NCBI RefSeq assembly: GCF_024505185.1
Contig: NZ_JANIBJ010000001.1
Coordinates: forward strand, 186,001 to 250,000
Length of the DNA: 64,000 nucleotides
Reading direction: 5' to 3'
DNA from: Methylomonas subterranea
GTDB taxonomy: Bacteria; Pseudomonadota; Gammaproteobacteria; Methylococcales; Methylomonadaceae
Below, one piece after another: positions 17,472 through 27,224 of the stretch; position 1 is the stretch's first letter, and each line of letters opens with the position of its first letter. Both the position numbers and the translations under genes were made by a program. The notes under the pieces were generated by a model. It was given only the letters and a program-made list of their open reading frames with translations, was not told the DNA's origin and did no database searches.

Positions 17472-17993
17472 TTAGTTTTGTAAAATTTTACTTCCCTTGA
17501 TTGCCACATCCTTACTAGCTTTGACGTTGATATTACCGCTACCGTTAATCGTAATATCATGACCGCTCAGCAATATAGAACCATCTTTTTTCATTATCAA
17601 TTTTGCATTGCCGACCACTAATTCAATTGAATCGCCCGCCACTATCCGCAGGCTTTTACCGATATTCAATTTACCATTAGCAGTGACTGAGAGGGCGGCG
17701 TCTTTACCAACAGTTACGGATTGGTTGAAATTAACCGTCAAATTGGCATTACTGCCGACATTAACATTCAGTCCGCCACCGACCGTCAGCGTATCACTAT
17801 TGCCCACGTTGACATTACGTCCGGATCCCACCGAAAGTGTATCGTTAGCTCCGACAGCGACGTTACGGCCAACCCCCACTGTTAGATTGTCATTGCTGCC
17901 AATAGAGGCATTGCGAGAACCTCCGACGGTGAGAGTATCATTGCCGCCTATGGTGTCGACTCGATTGCTTTGTGTGTTTTTATTCTCAGCCAT
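17472..17993 (-). CDS. Orphan VgrG-tail-like beta-helix protein
   Basis: This 173-residue protein is built almost entirely of short repeats of the type 'GRNVxVGxxDTLTVGG' (about seven, residues 15-110). A closing segment follows, 'KDGSILLSGHDITINGSGNI', then 'IKGSKI'. This is the pattern of the C-terminal triple beta-helix needle of T6SS VgrG and of phage gp5 spikes. The gp27/gp5-like body of VgrG is absent and no T6SS or phage gene is nearby. Ribosome site GGGGAG precedes the ATG. It may be a detached tail, an effector-docking piece or a remnant. Confidence 0.6.
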   Translation of the reverse strand: MAENKNTQSNRVDTIGGNDTLTVGGSRNASIGSNDNLTVGVGRNVAVGANDTLSVGSGRNVNVGNSDTLTVGGGLNVNVGSNANLTVNFNQSVTVGKDAALSVTANGKLNIGKSLRIVAGDSIELVVGNAKLIMKKDGSILLSGHDITINGSGNINVKASKDVAIKGSKILQN

Positions 17994-18378
17994 GCCGCGC
18001 GCTCCCCAAAAGGTTAAAGTAATATTTGCTCAAACTCAGTCTAAGTTGATGTGTAAACCAGAGTCAAATAATCATCGGCAACGGCTTCCGGCCTGCGAGA
18101 CACAGTAACGCTGATGAAGGCGGGGCGCCGCCCCTGGTTAGGGAAGGCAATCGAGTAAGAGTAACGCACGGTCGCGATGCTGGCCTTGCAAATCGTGATT
18201 ACGCGTCGCTCCCACCATGACTTTCAGTGTAATTGGATGGCCGGATTATTCAGGGATTTCCCTCAGACCATTCTCGGCCCTTGTTCTCCAATGACGCACT
18301 TGCGGCGATTCATCGGAACAGGCGACTGTTTTGGGTCGGAATACGCTGGATTCCGGCTGGGGAGCAGTCGCCAGAATG
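17994..18378. other. Intergenic gap without recognisable gene
   Basis: About 385 bases lie between two minus-strand genes. I see only a short GC-rich palindrome (GGGCGCCGCCC near 18123-18133) and no convincing coding frame, RNA gene or terminator. The promoter of the beta-helix gene should lie at its left edge. Confidence 0.4.
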
Positions 18379-18786
18379 TTATAAATTCTTATACATGCCA
18401 TCCAATACCAATGCGTTGGGGCTGACCATGCCGATCACGCTGCCGTTTTCGACGACGGGCGCGCGGACTAGGTTATAGTTTGAAAACAGGCGCGAACAAT
18501 GCCGAATATCCATGTCGGGATTCACCTGGATCACCGGGCAGGTCATGATTTCATAGACATTGACCCGGTCCGGCGCTCTGTCTTTCGCCAACACGTGGCG
18601 GGCAATGTCTCCGCTGGTTATCAGGCCGTAATCGTCGAATTCATGGCGTTTTTCTACCACCAACACCGAGGTTTTATGGGATTTCATTTTAATCAGCGCG
18701 TCTTTAACCGTTTCGGAGCCATGAATGCGGGCGAAATCGGTTCTCATGATATCTCTGACACGTATGGTTTTGGCGCTATCGATCAT
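18379..18786 (-). CDS. Two-CBS-domain protein
   Basis: The 135-residue protein consists of a CBS pair: 'TIRVRDIMRTDFARIHGSETV' with 'LITSGDIARHVL', then 'YEIMTCPVIQVNPDMDI' with 'GMVSPNALVL'. CBS pairs bind adenosine nucleotides and gate transporters or enzymes. The start overlaps the end of the PII-like gene (ATGA), and this is the last gene of the DUF1538 operon. It is likely the nucleotide-sensing subunit of that membrane system (inference). Confidence 0.85.
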   Translation of the reverse strand: MIDSAKTIRVRDIMRTDFARIHGSETVKDALIKMKSHKTSVLVVEKRHEFDDYGLITSGDIARHVLAKDRAPDRVNVYEIMTCPVIQVNPDMDIRHCSRLFSNYNLVRAPVVENGSVIGMVSPNALVLDGMYKNL

Positions 18787-19133
18787 ATTTCATCTTCCAG
18801 TTCTTGAGTAAGTTGTTCGACTTGATGCATCACGCCTATGGCGTCTTCCACATCGATCTTAAAAGCGATACCCGAACCCGGTTGGGTATCGAATTCGCCG
18901 GCCTTGGCGATTTTTTCCAATATATAGCGGCTCAAATGCTCTTCCACCAAAAATAATAAAACATCGCGCTGCACATCCAGCGTCAGGCCGAAGAATGTCT
19001 TGGATTGCTTGATGCCCTCGCCGCGAGCCTGGGTAATCACCGTGGCGCCCTTGGCGCCGCTTTTACGGGCGGTATCCAGCACCAACTCGGTTTTGGTGTC
19101 GTCGACAAATGCTATGATCAATTTGAAGCGCAT
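18783..19133 (-). CDS. PII-like nitrogen-regulatory family protein
   Basis: The protein has about 116 residues from the ATG at 19133 (start 'MRFKLIIAFVDD'); an in-frame ATG at 19178 lies within the preceding gene. The beginning, 'ARKSGAKGATVITQARGEG' (landmark), and the family-like beta-alpha-beta order match GlnB/PII-like trimers. The T-loop region differs from GlnB, and the uridylylated Tyr is not obvious. PII-like proteins sense small nucleotides or metabolites and bind membrane transporters. It lies eight bases after a DUF1538 gene and overlaps a CBS gene. Confidence 0.78.
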   Translation of the reverse strand: MRFKLIIAFVDDTKTELVLDTARKSGAKGATVITQARGEGIKQSKTFFGLTLDVQRDVLLFLVEEHLSRYILEKIAKAGEFDTQPGSGIAFKIDVEDAIGVMHQVEQLTQELEDEI

Positions 19134-19141
19134 GGTAATCC

Positions 19142-19921
19142 TCACGTGTGGTTTGAATTGCGTTTTTTGCGGCGCCATTCGGCGAGTTGAGCATATGCCA
19201 GCACGCTGATGCCGGGAAACAACGTGGCCAGGGAAATTAAACCAAAGCCATCCAGCAATGGATCGCGGCCTTGAAGGGTGGTCGCCAGACTCAGGCCCAG
19301 CGCGGTCACGATGGGTACTGTAACGGTGGAGGTGGTGACGCCGCCCACATCAAGGGCAAGTCCAATCATCAATTTAGGTGCAAACACTGTTTGGATGGCA
19401 ATTATGGCATAGGCAGCAACTATGTAGTAATACAGCTGCGTGCCCGTGACGATTCTGAAAGTACCTACTGCGATTGCAAGCGCAACCCCCAGTGCTACCG
19501 CGATACGTAAGCCCCAGGCATTGATGGATTTGCTGGAAATTTCTTCGGCTTTGATGGCCACGGCCAGTAATGAAGGTTCCGCCAGGGTAGTGGCGAAGCC
19601 GATGCAGGCACCGAATAGGTAAACCCAGCCGTAATTGCGCCAATCGATAGCCGCTGTGCTATCGGGAATATTCAGAAACGCCGGTGCGGTTAATTGGGTT
19701 GCCATTAGTTCGCCCAGGGGAAATAAGGCTATTTTCAAGCCGTCCAGGAAGAAAGTGATGCCGATCAGGATATTGATAAATCCCAACAATGTTCGGCCCG
19801 GATGCGGCAAGGGTTTACGAATCACCAGTAGTTGAAAGAAGAAGATGATGATGACAATGGGCATGACATTACGACCTGTTTCCAGAAATGCAGCCAGAAA
19901 CTGTTCAAACCACTGCATCAC
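19142..19921 (-). CDS. DUF1538 membrane protein (second copy)
   Basis: This polytopic membrane protein has 259 residues and about seven hydrophobic segments. It resembles its neighbour over the whole length: both have 'FQLLVI(R/H)(K/Q)P(L/I)P' near residue 30, 'GLxxxLFPxGExMA' near 65, 'GFxxxxAEPSLxAVAxKA', and 'FDxGGVxTxTxTVPxVTALG', with the Thr-rich motif suggesting a pore or coupling site. DUF1538 proteins are uncharacterised. The paired half-transporter layout and the PII/CBS partners suggest a regulated ion or solute transporter. It overlaps the first copy by four bases. Confidence 0.78.
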   Translation of the reverse strand: MMQWFEQFLAAFLETGRNVMPIVIIIFFFQLLVIRKPLPHPGRTLLGFINILIGITFFLDGLKIALFPLGELMATQLTAPAFLNIPDSTAAIDWRNYGWVYLFGACIGFATTLAEPSLLAVAIKAEEISSKSINAWGLRIAVALGVALAIAVGTFRIVTGTQLYYYIVAAYAIIAIQTVFAPKLMIGLALDVGGVTTSTVTVPIVTALGLSLATTLQGRDPLLDGFGLISLATLFPGISVLAYAQLAEWRRKKRNSNHT

Positions 19922-20649
19922 GTCACTATTCCAAATGCCATGACGAATATCATCGGCAATAAAGAAGCAAAGGCAATCAACCCGAAGCCTTCCGTTATCG
20001 GATTGCGGCCCTTGATGGAATTGGCTAAGCCAATACCCAGGGCGGTGACTAGAGGTACCGTAATGGTAGTGGTGGCCACACCCCCGGAATCAAACGCAAT
20101 GCCGACAATTTCGGCCGGCGCGAAAGGTGCCAATACAGTCACGATGAAGTAGCCGCTGATTATGAAATAGTGCAGCGGCCAGCCTATCAGGATGCGTAGT
20201 ACGCCAATTACAATGGCCATGCCCACGGCAGTAGCTACGGTCAGGCGTAGCGTCAATGCATAGTCGGATTTTGCTCGTGGACTATTTTCAATGAAATGCG
20301 CGGCACCAGCGATATCGGCGGCTTTTTGGGCAACAGCGATCAAAGAGGGCTCGGCCACGGCAGAGCCAAACCCTAAGCAAAATGCAAACAGCAATAACCA
20401 GAATACGCTCCCTTTACGGGCAAAGGCGTTAGCCATGGATTCGCCGATGGGAAATAGACTCTGTTCCAGGCCCAGCATGAAAAAGGTTAAACCGAGCACC
20501 ACAAACAAGGAGCCGATTATCAAATCGGCAACGTTCGGAATGGGCTGGTGAATGACCAGCAATTGAAAAACCAACACTACGACTAGAATCGGCAACAGAT
20601 CGAAACAACTGCTAATGATTAATTTGAAAAAACGTTTGATGCTTAGCAT
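19918..20649 (-). CDS. DUF1538 membrane protein (first copy)
   Basis: The protein has about 243 residues from the ATG at 20649 (a TTG at 20661 is also possible). Several hydrophobic segments and the same conserved motifs as the next gene, including '[15 protein letters not shown]' and '[20 protein letters not shown]', show that the two arose by duplication. Together they probably form a heterodimer. Substrate unknown. First gene of the four-gene operon; 47 bases separate it from the antiporter upstream. Confidence 0.78.
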   Translation of the reverse strand: MLSIKRFFKLIISSCFDLLPILVVVLVFQLLVIHQPIPNVADLIIGSLFVVLGLTFFMLGLEQSLFPIGESMANAFARKGSVFWLLLFAFCLGFGSAVAEPSLIAVAQKAADIAGAAHFIENSPRAKSDYALTLRLTVATAVGMAIVIGVLRILIGWPLHYFIISGYFIVTVLAPFAPAEIVGIAFDSGGVATTTITVPLVTALGIGLANSIKGRNPITEGFGLIAFASLLPMIFVMAFGIVT

Positions 20650-20696
20650 GATGGCTATCAATAAAGTTTTGACACCAGTCGATTTGCGGTATGTGA

Positions 20697-22238
20697 TTAT
20701 TTATCTAAATTCAGCATGTGATCGGCCATTCGGTTGCCAGCTTCGTATAACGGATGAACTACAAAGTCGGCGCCTAGGCGTTGCAATTCTACTTGTTCGT
20801 CGCTGTAATAACAAATAGTGCCGATTTTGCCTTTAAATCCACGATGTTTCAGTTGCTGGATCGCGGAAAATCTGAGGTCAAAATCAGGTAAAGTCAAAAT
20901 TACACCTTTAATTTTATTCAGCGGTAACCCGCTCCATAATTCGGTATCGACAGAATCACCGTAAATTACGCGGCGATTTTTTGCGAGTTGGATTTCCACA
21001 ACCGTAGGGTCGGCATCTAAGCCCACGACGCGCTTATGTTTTGCATGCAGCGCCATATAGGCCGATACGCCTGTGCGTCCCATGCCTACTACCAGCCATT
21101 CGGTTGCGCCTAGCGATTCAGGGATACGGCCGAAATGTTGTTGCCGTTTTTTGCGTTCGAAGCGTATGAGTAACGGCTCTAACTTGTTAAATATTAGGTG
21201 TGAATAGCGATTCAAAGGTGCGGCGATGGCCAATGAGCCGGCCACCGCCAAGCTGATGATGGGTTGCCACTCCGGCCCCAGCAGACCGGAGTTCACCACC
21301 GATTCGGTGGTGATCAAGGCAAACTCGCTGTAGGTGGTCAATGCCAGCGACGACACAAACGCGGTACGGGCCCGCAGTCCGGCCATGATGAACAGGAAAA
21401 AAAACAATCCGCCTTGCAGCGGTAGCCAGGCCAACAGGGACAAAGCCGTCAGTGCCTGCTGCTGAGTGGGTAAATCGTTCAAGCCGATTTGCAGGAAAAA
21501 CGCTACCAGAAACAGTTCTTTCAGGCTCCAGAGTTTATGGGCGATGTCTTCGGTTTTGCTGTGTCCGCCCAGCATGATGCCGGTTAACAAAGCCCCGATG
21601 TCCGCCGAAATACCCAAGTAATCCGCGAACACGCCGCCGGCCAAGGCCATGGTCACGCCCAGCAGCAGGCGCAATTCCGCGTTACGGCTGGCCTCCAGTA
21701 AACGATAGGCGATAGGACGGAGGAAAGGAATGGCCAACAATTCCAGCGCCCACGGCGTGGGTTGGTGGCCGTCGGTAAAGGCCAGCAAGGCGATGGCGAT
21801 CATGTCTTGCAGGATCAGGATACTCAGCACATCCCGGCCGTGAAACGAAGACAGTTCGCCGTTGTCTTCCAGCACCTTGATGGCCAGCACGGTACTGGAG
21901 AACGCCAGACTGACGCCCAGCACCAAGCCGCCGGTAATTTGTTTGCCCAGCCAGAAAAACATCAACGCGGAAACGGCGGTGACTATCAGTAAATGCCAGC
22001 CGCCGACACTTAAAACCTCGCTTCGAATTAACGAGCGCGGTTTGATTTTGAGTCCCACCGTAAACAACAACAATTCGATACCGATATCGGCAATATGCGG
22101 TATGGCCGTGAAGGTCGTGAAACCCGAGGCATGCAGAGCGTAACCGGCAATGAGATAACCCACCAGCGGCGGAAACAGCAAGCGGCTGGCTATCAGTCCC
22201 ATCAGATAGGCGCTGCCTATCCACACTAATTCAATCAT
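20697..22238 (-). CDS. Kef-type monovalent cation:proton antiporter
   Basis: This CPA2-family antiporter has about 513 residues. Starting at the ATG at 22238 ('[20 protein letters not shown]'), it has a dozen membrane segments, including '[13 protein letters not shown]' and the '[11 protein letters not shown]' segment with the conserved QD. A cytosolic TrkA-N/RCK domain follows from about residue 385, with the Rossmann motif '[15 protein letters not shown]'. The open frame extends far upstream into the amidohydrolase gene but that part has no antiporter similarity. It is probably K+ or Na+/H+ exchange controlled by a nucleotide. Confidence 0.85.
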   Translation of the reverse strand: MIELVWIGSAYLMGLIASRLLFPPLVGYLIAGYALHASGFTTFTAIPHIADIGIELLLFTVGLKIKPRSLIRSEVLSVGGWHLLIVTAVSALMFFWLGKQITGGLVLGVSLAFSSTVLAIKVLEDNGELSSFHGRDVLSILILQDMIAIALLAFTDGHQPTPWALELLAIPFLRPIAYRLLEASRNAELRLLLGVTMALAGGVFADYLGISADIGALLTGIMLGGHSKTEDIAHKLWSLKELFLVAFFLQIGLNDLPTQQQALTALSLLAWLPLQGGLFFFLFIMAGLRARTAFVSSLALTTYSEFALITTESVVNSGLLGPEWQPIISLAVAGSLAIAAPLNRYSHLIFNKLEPLLIRFERKKRQQHFGRIPESLGATEWLVVGMGRTGVSAYMALHAKHKRVVGLDADPTVVEIQLAKNRRVIYGDSVDTELWSGLPLNKIKGVILTLPDFDLRFSAIQQLKHRGFKGKIGTICYYSDEQVELQRLGADFVVHPLYEAGNRMADHMLNLDK

Positions 22239-22303
22239 GGTTATTTCCAGTATATAAGGTTCATCAAGTATGACGATTGGTTTAGTGACAAATGAATTTA
22301 CAG

Positions 22304-23188
22304 TTAATCTATATAGCGTTTCACCAGTTCGCCGTAGGCATCGATGCGCCTGTCGCGCAAAAACGGCCAGATTCGGCGCACGTCTTCGCTGCGTTTGGGA
22401 TCGAGCGTGGCCAGTAACAGCGTGTCTTGCCGGTCGTCGACATGGGCGAGATATTCGCCTTGCGGGCCGGCGATGAAGCTGTTGCCCCAGAACTGGATGC
22501 CGCTGGCTTGGCTCGGCGCGGCTTCGTAGCCGATGCGGTTGCAGGCGATCAACGGTAGGCCATTGGCGACGGCGTGGCCGCGTTGTACGGTAATCCAGGC
22601 GTCCAGCTGGCGCTGTTTTTCGGCCGCGTCGTCGTCCGGATTCCAGCCTATGGCGGTGGGATAAATCAATACGTCCGCGCCGGCCAAGGCCATCAGGCGG
22701 GCGGCTTCCGGATACCATTGATCCCAGCATATCAACACACCCAATTTACCTATTGAAGTTTCAATCGGTTTAAAACCCAGGTCGCCGGGGGTGAAATAAA
22801 ACTTCTCGTAAAATCCCGGATCGTCGGGGATGTGCATTTTGCGGAAAGTGCCGGCGATGCCGCCGTCCTTGTCGAACACCACCGCCGTATTGTGGTAAAG
22901 GCCAGGCGCGCGTTTTTCGAATATGGTCGAGACGATGACCACGCGGTTGTCGGCGGCCACTTGGCCGAGGGTTTCGCAGCTTGGACCGGGAACGGCCTGG
23001 GCCATGTCGAAGCAGTCGGTATCTTCGCTTTGGCAGAAATAATGGTCCAGATGCAGTTCCGGCAACACCACCAGATCGGCATTTTGTTGGGCGGCGGCTT
23101 CGATTTGGCTGATGGAATAGGCCAGATTGGCGTCTCTGCCGCGATTGCAGGGTTGTTGCACGGCGCAGGCGATGATGGATTTTTTCAT
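22304..23188 (-). CDS. aguB: N-carbamoylputrescine amidase
   Basis: The 294-residue nitrilase-family enzyme has the catalytic triad E-K-C: Glu in 'VVLPELHLDHYF', Lys in 'TFRKMHIPDDPGFYEKFYF', Cys in 'GVLICWDQWYPEAARL'. The 'DDPGFYEKFYFTPGD' signature is specific to N-carbamoylputrescine amidases. It hydrolyses N-carbamoylputrescine to putrescine, CO2 and ammonia, completing the agmatine route begun by the product of the next gene upstream. A strong hairpin lies between the two genes. Confidence 0.92.
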   Translation of the reverse strand: MKKSIIACAVQQPCNRGRDANLAYSISQIEAAAQQNADLVVLPELHLDHYFCQSEDTDCFDMAQAVPGPSCETLGQVAADNRVVIVSTIFEKRAPGLYHNTAVVFDKDGGIAGTFRKMHIPDDPGFYEKFYFTPGDLGFKPIETSIGKLGVLICWDQWYPEAARLMALAGADVLIYPTAIGWNPDDDAAEKQRQLDAWITVQRGHAVANGLPLIACNRIGYEAAPSQASGIQFWGNSFIAGPQGEYLAHVDDRQDTLLLATLDPKRSEDVRRIWPFLRDRRIDAYGELVKRYID

Positions 23189-23208
23189 AGGGTAATCGAG
23201 TGCGTTAT

Positions 23209-23242
23209 GAAAAAGGCTAGGGTACGCAGCGCGTACCCTAGC
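23209..23242 (-). terminator. Intercistronic intrinsic terminator between aguA and aguB
   Basis: On the minus strand a perfect 12-base stem (GCTAGGGTACGC with its complement, loop of three) is followed by CCTTTTT. It lies after aguA and 20 bases ahead of aguB, so it could limit read-through between the two steps of one pathway. Confidence 0.75.
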
Positions 23243-23253
23243 GGCAAATTAGC

Positions 23254-24291
23254 TCAGGGTTCGAAATTCAAGCTTACAAAGGCCGGGATTTGCATGCTGG
23301 CGCAATGCAGGCTGCCGTATTGATGCACCAGGGGCCGGCAGGGCACGGGGACGATTTCGCGGTCCGGAAAGCTCGCGGCCAAGCGTTCCAAAGCCACTTT
23401 ATCGTTAGCATCGTCATAAACCGGCACCAAGACCGCACCGTTGATAATCAGGAAATTGGCATAATTGGCCGGCAGGCGTTGGCCGTTTTCGTCGGTGATA
23501 GGCTTGGGCAGCGGCAGGGCAACCAGTTTATAAGGTTCGCCGGCCTCGGTTTTAAAGGCTTGCAACTGCGCTTCCATGTTTTTAAGGCTGGCGTAATGCG
23601 CGTCTTCGGCATCGTCGCAACTGCTGTAGGCGATGGTTTCGGCGTCGCAAAAACGGGCCAGAGTGTCGATATGGGCATCGGTGTCGTCGCCGGCCAAATT
23701 ATCCTGTTCTACCCATAAAATGCGTTGCGCGCCGAGATAATTCTGTACCTGGCTGGCGATGGCGGCTGGCGACAAATCCGGGTTGCGGTTGGGGTTGAAC
23801 AGGCAGTTTTTGGTGGTCATCAGCGTGCCTTGGCCGTCGGATTCCACGCTGCCGCCTTCCAACACCAAGTCGACCGTGGCGGTGGGGTGGCCTTTAAAGA
23901 TCGGATGCGAAAATAGCGCCAGATTCAAGGCGTCGTCGGCGGCGTGCGGATATTTATTACCCCAGCCGTTAAAGCGGAAGTTGGCCAATTGCAGCTTGGC
24001 TTTCGGGTGTTGCCATTCCAGGCTCAAAAATACCGTATCGCGCACCCAGATATCGTTGTAATCGGCTTGAATAAAGTGAATATTGCCGGTGCTTTTCAAC
24101 AGGCTTTGTATATGCACTTCATGTTCGCCGTTTTTGCAAATGACGATCAGCGGCTGGAAGCGGCTGATGGTGGTGGCGATGAAATGATAGGAATCCTCGA
24201 CGGCGGACAGGTTGGCGAAGTCGCCGTCGGCATGCGGCCACGCAATGACCACGGCGGCTTGCGGTTCCCATTCGGCTGGAAAACGGATCAT
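23254..24291 (-). CDS. aguA: Agmatine deiminase
   Basis: The 345-residue enzyme of the porphyromonas-type peptidylarginine deiminase/agmatine deiminase fold has 'AWPHADGDFAN' near the start, 'NDIWVRDTVFL', 'LVLEGGSVESDGQGTLMTT' and a C-terminal 'GSLHCASMQIPA' with the catalytic Cys. It converts agmatine to N-carbamoylputrescine. A GGGAG ribosome site precedes the ATG at 24291. Together with aguB it makes putrescine. No arginine decarboxylase gene is in the window. Confidence 0.92.
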   Translation of the reverse strand: MIRFPAEWEPQAAVVIAWPHADGDFANLSAVEDSYHFIATTISRFQPLIVICKNGEHEVHIQSLLKSTGNIHFIQADYNDIWVRDTVFLSLEWQHPKAKLQLANFRFNGWGNKYPHAADDALNLALFSHPIFKGHPTATVDLVLEGGSVESDGQGTLMTTKNCLFNPNRNPDLSPAAIASQVQNYLGAQRILWVEQDNLAGDDTDAHIDTLARFCDAETIAYSSCDDAEDAHYASLKNMEAQLQAFKTEAGEPYKLVALPLPKPITDENGQRLPANYANFLIINGAVLVPVYDDANDKVALERLAASFPDREIVPVPCRPLVHQYGSLHCASMQIPAFVSLNFEP

Positions 24292-24582
24292 GAAATACTC
24301 CCTGATTGAATATGGTTTGAAAACGGATGCGCTATTGTATCAATGCTGCCTGGGGAATGTTTTACCGGTTCAAAATATGTCCGATTGACAGCGTCCGCAC
24401 CGGACTCTATAGTCTGCGCCCATGCGCATTTATACACGTATTTCAAACAAGCAAACATGGCTAGGGATTACCCCCTTTTGCCGTGGTGCTGTCGTTTAGT
24501 TAATCGATTTTAAAGCAACCGCGGGCTCTACCGCGTTTGCTCCGCTTTTCGCCCACGGCCCGCAACCATCCTGGAGGCCATA

Positions 24583-25497
24583 ATGGCGACAATCACACCA
24601 CCCACGTTATCCGACCGCAAGCTTTTATTCGGCTTCGCTTTGGCCGCGCTGGCCGCCATCGGTTTTTCCGGCAAGGCGATTTTGGTCAAGCTGGCGTATG
24701 CCGACTCGGTCGATGCGGTAACGCTGCTGGCCCTGCGCATGCTGTTTTCCACCCCGTTTTTCTTGCTGGTGGCCTTGCGGCATATCGGTCGCGGCAGCGC
24801 GGCGCCGTTGCGCGGCAGGGGCTGGCTGTCGATTTTGATCCTGGGTTTGTTGGGTTACTATCTGTCCAGCTTGTTCGATTTTATCGGTCTGGCTTACATA
24901 TCCGCCGGCCTGGAGCGGCTGATTCTGTTTCTGTACCCGACCATGGTGGTGTTGCTGTCGGCGCTGCTGTTGGGTAAACGCTTCGGCCGCAAGGAAGTGA
25001 TGGCGCTGCTGTTGAGTTATGCCGGCATCGGCGTGGTGTTTTTGGACGAACTGCAAGTTCAGTCGCCGCATGTATTCAAGGGCGCGGCCTTTGTGTTCGC
25101 CAGCACGCTGACGTATTCGGCTTATCTGATCGGTACCGGCGAAGCGGTGGCCCGCATCGGCGTGGCGCGTTTTACGGCGCTGGCCATGCTGGTGGCCTGC
25201 GCGGCAACCTTTCTGCAGTTTGTCTTGACGCATTCGCCGCCGAGTTTGCTGGAGTTGCCGGCGCGGGTGTATCGCTTGAGCGCGCTGATGGCCGTCGTCT
25301 CCACGGTGTTGCCGGTGTTCATGCTGTCGGCCGGTATCCGTTTGGTCGGGTCCGGCCGCGCCGCGCTGATTGGTTCTATAGGGCCGGTGGCAACCTTGGT
25401 GATGGCTGCTGTCATATTGGATGAGCCGATGACGGCGCAACAAATAGTCGGCGCGGGGCTGGTGCTGGCCGTGGTGCTGAGTCTGTCGCGCCGATAA
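24583..25497 (+). CDS. EamA/DMT-family transporter
   Basis: This membrane protein of 304 residues has ten hydrophobic segments arranged as two EamA repeats (1-150 and 155-300). The second ends in the typical 'IGPVATLVMAAVILDEPMTAQQIVGAGLVLAVVL' (landmarks EP-x2-x4-G). Ribosome site GGAGG lies ahead of the ATG. Drug/metabolite exporters of this type move amino acids, nucleotide sugars or amines. The substrate cannot be read from sequence. The gene ends six bases from the convergent RimK-type gene. Confidence 0.87.
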   Translation: MATITPPTLSDRKLLFGFALAALAAIGFSGKAILVKLAYADSVDAVTLLALRMLFSTPFFLLVALRHIGRGSAAPLRGRGWLSILILGLLGYYLSSLFDFIGLAYISAGLERLILFLYPTMVVLLSALLLGKRFGRKEVMALLLSYAGIGVVFLDELQVQSPHVFKGAAFVFASTLTYSAYLIGTGEAVARIGVARFTALAMLVACAATFLQFVLTHSPPSLLELPARVYRLSALMAVVSTVLPVFMLSAGIRLVGSGRAALIGSIGPVATLVMAAVILDEPMTAQQIVGAGLVLAVVLSLSRR

Positions 25498-25503
25498 AGC
25501 CCG

Positions 25504-26979
25504 TCAGGCCAAGCCCTTGCCGCGGTTGTCCATGCGGCGCAGAAATTCGCCCATGATCACCCGGTATAGTTCCTCGCCCAGGTATTTGTCTTCCACGCCG
25601 CTGTCAATGCTGGGGTTGTCGTTGACTTCGATCACATAACCCTTGCCGGCGATTTCCTTCACGTCGACGCCGTACAAGCCGTTGCCTATCGGCTGGGTGG
25701 CTTTTAGCGCCGCGTCCAGCACGGCTTTCGGCACCTCGAAGGTCGGCAGGGTGGCGAAACTGCCGCTGTCGGTACGGCTGGCGCCGTGGCGGTAGATTTG
25801 CCAGTGGTTTTTCACCATGAAGTAGCGGCAGGCATACAAGGCCTTGTTGTTGAAAATGCCGATACGCCAGTCGAAATCGGTATAGAGAAATTCCTGCGCC
25901 AGCAGCAGCGCCGATTGCTCGAACAGTTCCGCCACTTTAATATCCAGTTCCTGGCGGTTGTTGACCTTGACGATGCCGCGCGAAAACGAGCCGTCGGGGA
26001 TTTTGATCACCACCGGATAACCGGCGGTCGCTTCCAGTTTATCCAGATGTTCCAGATTACCCTTGTGCAGGATCCAGGTCTTTGGCGTCGGCACTTTATG
26101 GGTGCGAAACAGGTCGGCCAGATAAACTTTGTTGGCGCAGCGCAAAATCGAGGTGGGGTCGTCTATCACCATCAAACCTTCGGCTTCGGCTTTTTTGGCG
26201 AAACGGTAGGTGTGGTGGTCGATGGCCGTGGTTTCGCGGATAAATAAACCGTCAAATTCGGGGATGCGGCCATAATGTTTTTGGGTGATCAATTCCACGT
26301 CTATGCCCATTTGCCGGCCGACGTCGATAAATTTTTTCAGCGCGCCGCGATTGCTGGGCGGCAGTTTCTCCAGGGGATTGATCAATACCGCCAGATCGTA
26401 ACGCGCCGCCTTGCGGGTGCGGCCCTTGCGCCAGACTTTCTTGCTGAATTTATCCAGCGCTTCGGCGAACAGAGTTTGCATCGCGTCGTCCAGGCTGCGC
26501 GGCGATACGGCGTTCAGATCGGTGATTTCCCATTGCTGATTAAAGTGCAGGGTAATTTCCAGCACCGGGCAGGGAAAGCGTTCGAACAAGCGCCGGGCCA
26601 AATCCTGAAAATCGGTTTCCGGCGTATTGCCGAAATAACTGTACAGCTTGAATTCGCTCTGCCGGGTTTGCTTTTTAAAAGCCCGCGCCAGCGGTTGGGT
26701 AAAGTCTTCCAGTTGCAAGCGGTACAAGGCGTTTTTACCCAGATCGTTGATGACCTTGACCGAGGGGATGACGTGGTGGTTGCGGGCTTCGGCCAGCAGG
26801 GAGCAGTAATAGCCGTCGGACAAATAGGCGTAACTGCTGCAAAGATTGATGACCCGCACCCGTTGCTCGGGGTAGGTGTGCTCGGACGCCAGATAATGTT
26901 CGAAGCTGATGACCTGTTCGCTGGGGTAATAAGGGTTCCAGTCGGACAGGTCGTCAACCACCAGTAATGTGTTGGCCAT
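25504..26979 (-). CDS. RimK-type ATP-grasp ligase
   Basis: This is a two-part protein of 491 residues. The N-terminal 190 residues belong to the RimK-associated N-terminal domain ('LLVVDDLSDWNPYYPSEQVI'). Residues from about 270 form an ATP-grasp ligase with 'GYPVVIKIPDGSFSRGIVKV', 'LLAQEFLYTDFDWRIGIF' and 'GYVIEVNDNPSIDSGVE' (Mg/ATP ligands). RimK relatives add glutamate or other amino acids to peptides or small molecules. Substrate not known. No S6-modification context is seen. Confidence 0.82.
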   Translation of the reverse strand: MANTLLVVDDLSDWNPYYPSEQVISFEHYLASEHTYPEQRVRVINLCSSYAYLSDGYYCSLLAEARNHHVIPSVKVINDLGKNALYRLQLEDFTQPLARAFKKQTRQSEFKLYSYFGNTPETDFQDLARRLFERFPCPVLEITLHFNQQWEITDLNAVSPRSLDDAMQTLFAEALDKFSKKVWRKGRTRKAARYDLAVLINPLEKLPPSNRGALKKFIDVGRQMGIDVELITQKHYGRIPEFDGLFIRETTAIDHHTYRFAKKAEAEGLMVIDDPTSILRCANKVYLADLFRTHKVPTPKTWILHKGNLEHLDKLEATAGYPVVIKIPDGSFSRGIVKVNNRQELDIKVAELFEQSALLLAQEFLYTDFDWRIGIFNNKALYACRYFMVKNHWQIYRHGASRTDSGSFATLPTFEVPKAVLDAALKATQPIGNGLYGVDVKEIAGKGYVIEVNDNPSIDSGVEDKYLGEELYRVIMGEFLRRMDNRGKGLA

Positions 26980-27224
26980 GGCGGGGGAAAGTTGGTGGGA
27001 AAAACAAAACGGATTCTGAATCCAGGCGGAGTTTTAGACAAGGACTAAAGTTCATGCGGTGCTGTAATGTTCCGGTGAATGAGCCTGAAAAATCAGTTGA
27101 GGTGTCTGGAAACCGTTCGTACCCACAGAGCATAAATGGTGTGCCTGTCGAACCATGCGCGGTTTTCACCTTCTCACCCATTTGGCGAGCCTAGCAAAAC
27201 CCCGCCCGGAAAGCCTTGGCGTTG
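26980..27224. other. Gap between recG and the RimK-type gene
   Basis: This 245-base stretch should hold the promoter of the RimK-type gene. I see no gene, RNA or clear terminator in it. Confidence 0.4.

Noticed and set aside
22239-22730. N-terminal extension of the antiporter reading into aguB
   Set aside because: It is Arg/Pro-rich shadow coding of aguB on the same strand; the family similarity begins at the ATG at 22238.
24310-24582. Possible regulatory RNA upstream of the EamA gene
   Set aside because: No conserved riboswitch-like pairing, hairpin or terminator was convincing.
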